A program made the translations under genes and the position numbers. DNA of 64,000 bases from Azorinus chamasolen (Eukaryota > Mollusca > Bivalvia > Cardiida > Solecurtidae). The stretch covers positions 44,493,552-44,557,551 of the forward strand of contig OY755252.1 in NCBI GenBank assembly GCA_963576725.1, read 5' to 3'. The notes under the pieces are model-generated. The model was not told the origin of the DNA. It saw nothing but the letters and a program-made list of their open reading frames with translations, and made no database searches. Position 1 is the stretch's first letter, and every line of letters begins with the position of its first letter. Shown piece by piece: positions 41,955-51,600 of the stretch.

Positions 41955-42147
41955 ATTTGCAAACAAAGTAGACCTATTGGAGCCATTTGATCAGGGTCTG
42001 CTCTGTTTGCTTATGAAATCATAATAGATCTGACTCTTTGGTTTCAACCAATAAGAAAAGAATCCTGTAGTACATATGCCATTATAAAAAATCAGCGAAT
42101 AAATTTTCATGTCATTATTTCTTATATGAATATTAAACAAGGAAAGG
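41955..42147 (-). mobile_element. Family C element, left end missing
   Basis: TTTGCAAACAAAGTAGACC, a core missing part of its left arm, GTTTGCTTATGAAATCATAA, and ATGAATATTAAACAAGGAAAGG at the right. Confidence 0.6.
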
Positions 42148-42392
42148 CCCTTCAGTGTTTAACATCGAGTCCATTCAGTATGAAAGCCTTAAATTTGCCC
42201 GAGACTTTTGAATGAGAGTGTAGCACCTGGTCAAATGGCTCCAATGATCTTGGTCTACACCATTTGCAAATGTCGGTACATGTACACTCATTTCTTGTAT
42301 TCAAAGGTCTAAAGAAACAACATTTTGTTAATACATCAGATTTTGCTTCAGCCATTTTGAATAAGTGAGTGGGGCTAGTTACGAAGATTTAA

Positions 42393-42563
42393 CCCTTTCC
42401 TTCATATAAACACATTTTCACGCATTTACAAACAGAGTAGACCCAGATCAGACGGCTATAGGAGCCGTCTGATCATGGTCTGCTCTGTTTGCTTATAAAA
42501 ATCAGCCAATTAATATTCACGACGTGATTATTTCTTTCATGAATATTAAACAGGGAAAGAGTT
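42393..42563 (-). mobile_element. Family C element, internally deleted
   Basis: TTAACCCTTTCCTTCATATA, GACCCAGATCAGACGGC-TATA-GGAGCCGTCTGATCATGG core, then a jump from GTTTGCTTAT to AAAAATCAGCCAATTAAT. Right end AACAGGGAAAGAG. Confidence 0.65.
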
Positions 42564-42637
42564 GAAAGGGCCAAAGTTTGAGGTTTTGCATATCACTATT
42601 GTCAGAACTGGGGCAAAGGAGCAACATGGAGAGCCAT

Positions 42638-42984
42638 TTCTCACATAACTTCCCTTATCTCCTGGTTAGAACAACGGGTTAAGATTTCCTTATCAGTAAC
42701 ACGTGTAAGAACACTTTTGAACATATATGATGTCATACGTCATATATGACGTCAAACCATGGAAACCGATGTTTACATGTCATTAAAACAGCGAAAATAC
42801 ACTGTTTTGGTTATGTGAGAAAAAGAATCTGATGCTCGTTGTCTTTTAAGATCATATGTTCCTAAACTCACCAAGAAAATGTTATTAAGCTCGCCAAAGG
42901 CTCGCTTAATAACATTTTCTAAGGCTCGTTTAGGAACATGTGATCTTAAAAGACAACTCGTGACAGATCCTCTATTTCTTTATC
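42638..42984 (-). mobile_element. Family K element
   Basis: TTTCTCACATAACTTCCC, AACAACGGGTTAAG, TGATGTCATACGTCATATATGACGTC, a TCTTTTAAGATCATATG hairpin of about 120 nt, and GACAGATCCTCTATTTCT. It is the cleanest of the three K copies. Confidence 0.75.
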
Positions 42985-43126
42985 AGCATACTGATATCGC
43001 CCGTTATGGATAAAACAACTACCAACTAATAGTATATATATATGTAAAATGCTTTATTTAAAAATAAAATGAAAAATGTTGATACGAGGTGCTTAATTTG
43101 AATATTTTGCAATATGGTAATCACTT

Positions 43127-43345
43127 ACTCACTATAACCATTTTTATATCCTTTGCAAACAGAACAAACCTAGATCATATAAGTCCTGTAGGGATTCTGA
43201 TTAGGATCTGCTCTGTTTGATTATGAAGTAATGCAGATATTATTTTAGACTTTTCCATGGCCAAAAATTTACTTGTTCATAATTTATGTCACTATAAAAA
43301 GTCAATTAATATCCACAAGAGTCCTTATTTCTTGGAACAAATGGT
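43127..43345 (-). mobile_element. Family C element, worn
   Basis: TATATCCTTTGCAAACAGAAC, core with GTCCTGTAGGGA, TTTCCATGGCCAAAAATT and GTCAATTAATATCC. Confidence 0.55.
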
Positions 43346-43510
43346 AAATAACCATGCTTTTGAATCATATTAACAGTTATTCAGGTAAAATGCCATTTAA
43401 AAGTAGTTCCAAACCAACACCATATGAGTTACATGTATTCTTATCTTTCAATAAACATACACAAACAAAATCAGTTCATTTGACAGTTCGATTCAAGTTT
43501 CCATTACATA

Positions 43511-43718
43511 CAGTAAAACCCCTTTAAACCGGACATAAAATTTAGTATAAATATCGGTCTTGAAGACAAGTGGCAGCTTGATGCAGGGTGAAGGTCATGC
43601 AGAAAGCTCCTCCCAGAGGAGCTTTCTGCATGACTTTCACCCTGCCTTAAGCAGCCAACTGCCTAAAAGTATTTAAAATGTTCTCTAGTAGAATTCCAGT
43701 TTTAGAGGGGTTTAACTG
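43511..43718. mobile_element. Family G TA element, intact reference copy
   Basis: CAGTAAAACCCCTTTAAACC opens it and AGAGGGGTTTAACTG closes it; TA at 43509-43510 and 43719-43720. The inner palindrome is AGGGTGAAGGTCATGCAGAA...TTCTGCATGACTTTCACCCT around CTCCCAGAGGAG-type bases. Confidence 0.8.
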
Positions 43719-43978
43719 TACTATGTTTTGTAGTAGTATTCCTTTACGTTAGACAGATGCCTTTACAAACAGGACATACCTACAGAAGCCATCAGATCTG
43801 GGTCTACTTAGTCTGTTTGCAAATGTGTCTCTATTGGATTAAGGGCTAAAACAATGTTCATTTGCATATCAGCAGTTCAGAAAATGGGATCTTAAAACTC
43901 CCATCCACATTTGTGTCCTTAGCTTACATCTTGCTCAACTAATGATCTTGAACAGTTTTCTTCTTTAACCCTTTACTC

Positions 43979-44257
43979 CATAACTTTACTTCATAAATAT
44001 GACTTGTCTATGCCTTTGCAAACAGAGTAGACCCAGATCAGTATGCCTGCTCCGTTTGCTTATGAAATGATACAAATTCTAGTTTCTGCTTTGCAAAGCA
44101 TATTGAGGGCTTGGTGCAAAACTATCGTAACTCCTTCACTTTGTGAAGGAGTTACGATAGTTTTGCACCAAACCCTCGATATTTGTTCATGTGCCATTAT
44201 AAACATAATTCTAATATGTATCATTATTTCATACATGAATATTCATGGAGTAAAGAG
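43979..44257 (-). mobile_element. Family C TTAA element, interrupted by hairpin H
   Basis: TTAA at 43975-43978 and 44258-44261. Core right arm shortened (GATCAGTATGCCTGCTCCG). The hairpin splits it within the TTCTGC...GTTCATGTGCC region; CATGAATATTCATGGAGTAAAGAG closes it. Confidence 0.8.
44103..44179. repeat. Family H 77-nt hairpin, second copy
   Basis: Same arm length and 3-nt loop as 20899-20975, but the loop is TTT and two adjacent stem positions differ with matching changes on the other arm (ATCGTAAC / GTTACGAT here, ATTCTAAC / GTTAGAAT there). Two outer positions (TTGAGG/CCTCGA and GCTTGG/CCAAAC) are mispaired. Confidence 0.85.
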
Positions 44258-44265
44258 TTAATCCT

Positions 44266-44400
44266 TATTACCTGATAGATATGCCTTTTGACGCCTTTTA
44301 CAAACAAGAGAAGACCCAGATCATATGACTTCTCTATTCCGGTAAACTAGCTGATTCTATTTTCTGCCATGACCAAAACAATCCTGTGTCCACTATAAAT
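44266..44400 (-). repeat. Family C fragment
   Basis: GACGCCTTTTACAAACAAGAG, GACCCAGATCATATGACTTC and TTCTGCCATGACCAAAAC. Core right arm missing. Confidence 0.5.
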
Positions 44401-44600
44401 GTTCAGGTACATGTATTGACTGTAATACACGTGACTATAATTGACGTCTTACAAGAATATTAGTTATCAGATTTACGCAGAGAAAACCAGTTTTCACAAA
44501 GAAAACATAAGTTTCATCCTATCGTTTATGTACATAGTACACAGTAACACATATCAGTTTTTCAACCCAGCTGTAACTTGCTGACGATTGAACACCAACA

Positions 44601-44694
44601 TTTAACCCTTTACCTCATGAATATTCATGACACATTAATTAACAATTTATGTTGGCAAATGTGTCGATATGCATCTCTATGGAGTAAAATGTTA
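44601..44694 (+). mobile_element. Family C element with the whole core deleted
   Basis: TTAACCCTTTACCTCATGAATATTC at one end and TCTATGGAGTAAAATGTTAA at the other, only about 95 bp apart. The palindromic core and its flanks are gone. Confidence 0.7.
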
Positions 44695-44696
44695 AA

Positions 44697-44900
44697 CCAT
44701 TACCTCCTGCATATTCATGTAACATTTGCTAAAATTCTATAATGACATATTATGAACACAGGCTGTTTTTGCCATTGAAGCAGAAACTGTATAATCATAT
44801 CTATACAATCCCATAAACAAACAGAGCAGACCCTGATCAGATGACACCTGTTGGAGCCGTCTCATCTGGGTCTGTTCTATTTGCAAAGGCAAGAAAAGGT
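44697..44900 (+). mobile_element. Family C element
   Basis: Starts at the TTAA of the mini-copy to its left; CTGCATATTCATGTAAC, GAAGCAGAAACTGTATAATC, core CCCTGATCAGATGAC...GCCGTCTCATCTGGG, GCAAAGGCAAGAAAAGG. Confidence 0.65.
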
Positions 44901-45080
44901 GCGCATTTCAGCCACTCAGCATTGGGAATCTAAAACTCCTGTCCACTTTGTTGGCCTACAAAAGCCAGCTTACAGCTCCCTCAATGTCTATTCAAACACA
45001 CTTCCATATGAAATACAAGCAGCTGCCTGTTCCAATCCATATACATTTGATCACTGCACCAGGGAAAATGCTTATGGGTA

Positions 45081-45482
45081 CAGTAAAACCTCATGAATGT
45101 GAACACATGCATAATTATCATTAATGCAATTGAAGAATGCAGCAGTACCCATTCCCTCATACGGACTCCTTTTGAGACCTTTGTAAAAGTCAGTTTTCAA
45201 ACCATTATGATAAATAGAGCATTTGCTCCAAAGGAACAAATGCTTTAGTTATCAATGGTTTCAAAATTACACAATTTTGAAATTTTCCTTTTTTCTAGTA
45301 CATGCTTCTCTGCAGCAGATTTATTAAAAGAGACTGGGTCCTAAAAATAGCCTATGGTGGAATGAGTTAATGCTGGACAAAATTCCTCTAGGAGTTTTCT
45401 GCATGAATTTCACCCAGCAGTAAGCAGTTATTTCCCTATAAAGTTTTCAATTCTAAAAGTTCATATTAACAAGGTGTTACTG
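45081..45482. mobile_element. Family G-like TA element in the PDCL3 3' flank, interrupted by D
   Basis: CAGTAAAACCTCATGAATG opens it after TA and CAAGGTGTTACTG closes it before TA (45483-45484). Its right end is 12 bp from the PDCL3 stop codon, so the transcript's 3' UTR must read into it. Confidence 0.65.
45147..45371 (-). mobile_element. Family D element nested in G, PDCL3 3' flank
   Basis: CCCATTCCCTCATACGG, GAGCATTTGCTCCAAAGGAAC centre, AATAGCCTATGGTGGAATGAGTTAA. On the minus strand it supplies AATAAA at 45320-45325, about 170 nt past the PDCL3 stop. Confidence 0.75.
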
Positions 45483-45495
45483 TATTTCAGAATGA

Positions 45496-45632
45496 TCAAT
45501 AATCGTCATCACTATCATCATTAATTGCACTTTGCCTAATTGCGATGTTCATAACGTCTTTAATTTCTGGTTTTGGTGGTTCTTCAAGATCTGTTTGTAC
45601 AGCTCCTGTCTGGGATAACATCCACTCAAACT
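45496..45632 (-). CDS. PDCL3: PDCL3 coding exon 6 with stop
   Basis: Residues 195-239: [20 protein letters not shown]... to ...[11 protein letters not shown] at 45498-45496. Acceptor TTCTTTACAG. The open frame continues upstream through the minisatellite without a stop, which could mislead gene finders into a single long exon. Confidence 0.95.
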
Positions 45633-48600
45633 CTGTAAAGAAATAATAGCATAAGTATAATAGAAAATAACAGCATAAGTATAGTGGAAAATAACAGCAT
45701 AAGTATAGTAGAAAATAACAGCATAAGTATAATAGAAAAATAACAGCATAAGTATAGTGGAAAATAACAGCATAAGTATAGTGGAAAATAACAGCATAAG
45801 TATAATAGAAAATAACAGCATAAGTATAGTGGAAAATAACAGCATAAGTATAGTAGAAAATAACAGCATAAGTATAGTAGAAAATAACAGCATAAGTATA
45901 ACAGAAAATAACAGCATAAGTATAGTGGAAAATAACAGCATAAGTATAGTGGAAAATAACAGCATAAGTATAGTGGAAAATTACAGCATAAGTATAGTAG
46001 AAAATAACAGCATAAATATAGTAGAAAATATGTACTACTGCATGTAACAAATAACAGCATAATGAAAGTTAATTACATTGATATTTATAATGGCACAAAA
46101 ACACAGAAAATGTTGGCCATGACAGGTCTATTTTATTCCACATACAAATCACGAAGATCCTTATCTGACAGTTCCTACAGAAGCTGTCTGATCTAGGTCC
46201 ATTGATTTTTCAAAGGTATTTAACCCTTTCCCCTGTAGGCTAGTTTTAGACCCAACCTCTTTGAATGAATCTACCGAAAAGGAGCATTTACTAGAGAAAA
46301 GGAAACTTTTAGAATTTAGTAGTTTGAAACCATTGTGATAAATAGAGCATTTGCTCCAATAGGGGCAAATGCTCTATTTATCAATGGTTTCAAGAAGTGG
46401 TTATTACAGAGGCGTAGAAAGGCGTATTTATGCAGGAAAGGGCCAAAGGCTTGCATAGTATGATTATGCATAATTGTGTCATAGTCCTTAACCCTTTACT
46501 CCATGAATATTCAAGTTAGAAATGATGACATCCTGAATATTAACCCATTCCTCCATAGGCTATTTTTAGATCCAACCTGAATAAATCTACCGAAAAGGAG
46601 CATTAACTAGAGAAAAGGAAACTTTTAGAATTGTGTAGTTTGAAACCATTGTGATAAATAGAGCATTTGCTCCAATAGGAGCAAATGCTCTATTATCACA
46701 ATGGTTTCAAGAAGTGACTATTACAGATGCTTAGAAAGGCGTATTTATGGAGGAAAGGGTTAATTAGATTAATTTTTAAAATGAGATATTCACACATGAT
46801 ATGTTTGCCAAAGCAGAATCTGTGGAATCGGATCTATATTATGTATATGAGCCATCTGATCTGGGTCTACTCTGTTTGTAAAGGCACAGAAAAGCATATT
46901 CATGAAAGCAAATCAAGCATCCTTGGAACCAACATACCGTCTCTCTTCAAATTCATGCCACCAAATTCCATTGGTCCCACCATCTGCTTTTTCATATCCC
47001 CTTCAAGGTATACAAATATAGTTGGCAGGTTTTTATCTGGATAGTTAGGTATACACAGACTTGAGACGCTGCGTAAAAACTTAGTGGCAGGAAATTTCTG
47101 TGCTAAGGCTGATAAATGCTGATTGAGTAGTTTACATAAGGGTATTCTGAAATGAGACAAAATGTGTTATATGTATATTAGTAGAGAAAAAAATGGCTGC
47201 AACTGTAGTCGTTTACAAGACCGGAATTCAAAATACTCATCCAACATTGATGCTAACTGTAACACCTTAGCCCATTCAACACCATTTTCAGAGTGGAATA
47301 GCCCTTTGGTGCTTTATATCTATACAGCCCACTCAGTATGGAAGATTTAAACTTGCTAAAGGATTCTGAATGGCAAATGTTGCACAAAAAGATGAGACGG
47401 TTACTAGAGTGTTACTAGAGTAGCTCTCTGATCTTGGTGTACCCTGTTTGCAAATGACTGTGCCTTCATGTCCACATTCAAAGGGGATAACTCTTATCAG
47501 GTGACAAACAGTTTGGATCCAGTTTAGACACAACGTGATCAAGGACCCAAGCAGTTTGACAATAATTTCTCAAACACTTTGAATACTTTGTGGAAAAATT
47601 ACAGCAGATCAGAGTTTTGTAGCAGACGTCATATTTCCAGCAACGTAAGGATCAACCTTTTCCCTGTTCTGTTTATTCCAAATTTCAATACCTACTGAAT
47701 ATTCATGGACAAAATAGTTACAATGAAATATGGAAGGTGGAACACAGTAGCCAATTTAGAAAGCAAAGAAACATATCTTTCATATTCCATTAGAAAACAG
47801 AGTTGACCCTGATCAGATGACTCCTATAGGAGCCATCTGATCTGGGTCTACTATGTTTGCAAATGCCAGAAAACATGTTTATATGAAGGAAAGGCTTAAC
47901 TAGACACATAACAAACCCTAGCTGGACAAAGGTAAACCAATAACACATTAGGATTGGTAGATAAAGAATGACTGATGCTACAGGTATAGTCAGGGACATA
48001 ATTAACACTTTCCCTGTTGAATGTCCATGTTAGAAACCTTTTCCCTGTTGAATGTCCATGTCAGAAGCCCCTTCCCTGTTGAATGTCCATGTCAGAAACC
48101 CTTTCCCTGTTGAATATTCATGTTAGAAACCCTTTCCCTGTTGAATATTCATGTTAGAAACCCCTTCCCTATTGAATAATGGGCGGAGTCCTGAATAAAG
48201 GAAGAAAGGGTTAAAATACTTACGAATCTTTGTAAACATGTATCACAACCCATATTCCTTCTCCTGCTTTGTTGACTTCTGTTACCCAGTCAGCCTTGCT
48301 GATTTCTCGCACCTCACCAAATTTATTCTTTTGTTGCATTTGCTGCATCTCTGCCATTCTCTGTCGTCTGAAAGAGCAGGAAGCTACAGTAAAATCCCTT
48401 TACATTCCAAAAAGGTATAATTATTGGGTTTTTGGTCCCTTTACCAAATGAATGTTCATGTAAGAAATAATAGTACATGTATCATGAATATCAGCTGAAT
48501 TTTTATTATGGCAAATAAACACAGGACTTGACTCGCCTGTGGCAGAAGCAGTAGATTCATATATACATGTATATACAGATTTGGAATTCAAATATAGCAG

Positions 48601-51600
48601 ACTCTGATAAGACGGCTCCTATGTCTGTCTGATTTGGGTCTACTTTGTTTACCAAGGCACTAAACTTAACAATAGACGTGTCTACCAGGTAAATGTGGTA
48701 TTTTAACCATTTTCTTTATATAAATGCCTTTTCATGCATTTGCAAACAGAGTAGACTCAGATCAGAAGTTTTAATATATAGAACATATAGGGAGATACAA
48801 AATCAGGACCAAAACTTCTCCCTCAATACCGCTAAACTTCTCCCTGATGGAGAGCTCCAGCTTAAGTCCTGATTATGAAGTCTTACATTTTATAATAAAA
48901 TATCAATTGGAAATACTTTTGCTTCAGATCGGTTATGCATTTCTTGAACATAATTTATTGTGTAAATTTGTAACATCATTCCCTCATATTGATGCTTTTT
49001 GAGGCCTCTGTAAAATTCACCTTTTTGAAACCAATGGAGCAAATGCTCTTTATTATTTAATTTAGAACTGTATGTTCAGTTTCTTGTATTTGTTATTTAA
49101 CCCATATCCTAGGCTAGTTTTAGATCGAACCTCTTTGAATAAATCTACGAAAAAGGAGCATTTACTAGAAAAAGATTTTTTTTTATAATTGTATAGGTGA
49201 AGGTCTATAACTCTAGTGTTACTGAAAACATACAATAACCATACTCCAGGTACACCAGTTTACCAGAGGCCCAGATCAGATGCGTAAATTAAAACATTTT
49301 CAATAAGGTCTCATTTACTTCTCCTGCAAATCATATGTTGTAACCGCTGATTAGAATGATCTTGAAGAGACCGTTCTAAAGCGTGGTCACAGCATGGAGA
49401 ATGACAATTTTAGTATTTGAACATACAGTTGAACTTCGATATCTCAAACTCGGATAACTCGAACTTCGGGATAACTGGAACAAAAAGTTCATTCCCTCCA
49501 AAACTTACAATACAGAATTGCTCTAAAATGTATCGCTACAGATATCTAGAAACACATGTTAACTGTTAATACAGGTCTACAGGAGCTTTCAGCATTACTT
49601 TAGACCTGTATTAAGCTGTGGCCTTGAGAAATGGTTCAGGTTAGATATCGGATAACATGAACTTCTGTTATCTCGAATTCATTTGTATGGTCCCTTGATG
49701 TTTGAGTTATCGAAGTTCAACTGTACCTCTATATGTTATTCTGTTCACATGTATAACACTAGATCATAATATTTTTTACTTATGCATGACACTAAAACTT
49801 GTAATTGGCAGACAGATTTAAGAAAATTTAAATACAAATCTTTTAAATAAGGGGGCATAACAAATAAATCAGATTTACCTGTACTCCTCAAAGATTCTTT
49901 CCTCTTCTTCATCAATATCATCTTCATTTTCATTGAGCTCATCTAGTGTCATTTCACCAAGATCTTTTCCTGAAAGAAAACAAACCGTAAAATTATCCCT
50001 TTTCCTTATGAGTATTCATGTGAGATATAATGAATGTATGAATATTAGTTTTACAATGAAACTATATAATGGCATCATGAACAACTGATAGTGTAGAATC
50101 ATATCTACAGTAAAACCTCTCTATAACGGCCACTAAATTACATCAAGTATTTTGTGTTAAATGCAGGTGGCTGCTTAAAGCAAGGTGAAAGTAAAACAGA
50201 ACGCTCCTATAGGAGCATTCTGTTTTACTTTCACCTTGCTTTAAGCAGCCACCTGCCCTATATATACCAACTAATTAACACAATCTAGTGGCCACTATAG
50301 AGAGGTTTTACTGTATATCATTTCATATGCCTGATCAGAGATCACAAGTTACAGGTGTGTTATTTGGTTACACACTATTAGCATACATCTTTACTCAATG
50401 AATGTTTCATGTAAGAAATAATGACATCATAACAGTTAATTAGATTAATTTTTATAATGGTTAATGGACACAAAAGAGTTTGGCCCTTGCAGAAACAACA
50501 GATTCATATCTATATTATTCCATAAGCAAAGAGAGCAGATCCTGATCTGGCAGCTCCTATAGAAGTCAGTTGGCCTGGGTCTATTAGAAAGGCATATTTA
50601 TAGAGTAAAGTGATAAGTAATCACAGACTAGTCACTGGCGTGCAAAGATTCAAAATTTGCTTTAATCAAAAATAATGTTCAGTGACTATAAAGTCCCTGA
50701 ACGCCTTTGCTATACAAATGTATGCGGAATGTACCCTTCAGTATACCATTTAAACAGTCTTGCTTTTTATTTGATTGTTTTCTGTTGAGTAACAACAACA
50801 AAACTCTAGAATATATTGCGCTGTACTTTTTGTTCCAGCGGTCAAAAAAGTATGAAAGTTCTTTATAAATATTCGCTATAAATATAGCAAACACTTCGCG
50901 CATGCGCCTCTCGATATCAAACAATGTATTTAGGCGTCTCTTGGAAGCCAAAGTGGGATATAAGCACTGTCTCTAAAAAATCGGAAAGAAAATGTAGAAA
51001 TAAACATACTCACAGTCTCTATATTTAAACCTACTTTCGTTTACTCTATATTTAAACCTACTTTCGTTTTCATCGATTTAAAAAAACATGTAATTTAACA
51101 CGAAATCTTACGTTTGAGACTTTTTTAAGACCAGTTTCTTTCAAATGGACGGGCACTCTATCAAAAACACCAAAGTGTCATTTTTCCGATCTCAGGACGT
51201 CCAGAGACTTTAAGAGATTTTACCTTTTGATTTCTGCTCAATGGTGTTTTCAACCATAGATACAATGTCATCCTCTGTCAGCTCTTTCTCTTCTTTTGGC
51301 GGAAGAATTCCTTTTGCTCGTAGTACATCATTCCACTCTGTGTCAGCGTTTGGGTCCTTGAAAAACACATAACAGTACTTAGCTTTCTTATTCATAAGCT
51401 TGGGCAGATAATATTCATAACACAGTAAACTGGAAAATTGTTTCAAGAAAGCGATGTCTTAACCCTTTCCTCCATGAATAATATTGATGTGAGAAATAAT
51501 GGCGTTGATGATATTAATTAGATTAATTTTTTATCATAGCACATGGACACATGATTTTTTGGCCAAGGTAGAAACTGTAGAATCATATCAATGTTATAGT

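Noticed and set aside
45549..46060. Long frames of LLFSTILM / YYTYAVIF repeats suggesting a membrane protein
   Set aside because: 24 bp minisatellite open in several frames; the true coding part is only exon 6 of PDCL3.
51210..51446. PDCL3 start at the ATG near 51446 giving [14 protein letters not shown]
   Set aside because: The 30 codons before DPNADTEW are unlike the family, a good acceptor (TTTTTCAAG) sits at the homology boundary, and the spliced ATGCAG exon at 54513-54518 gives the expected MQ.
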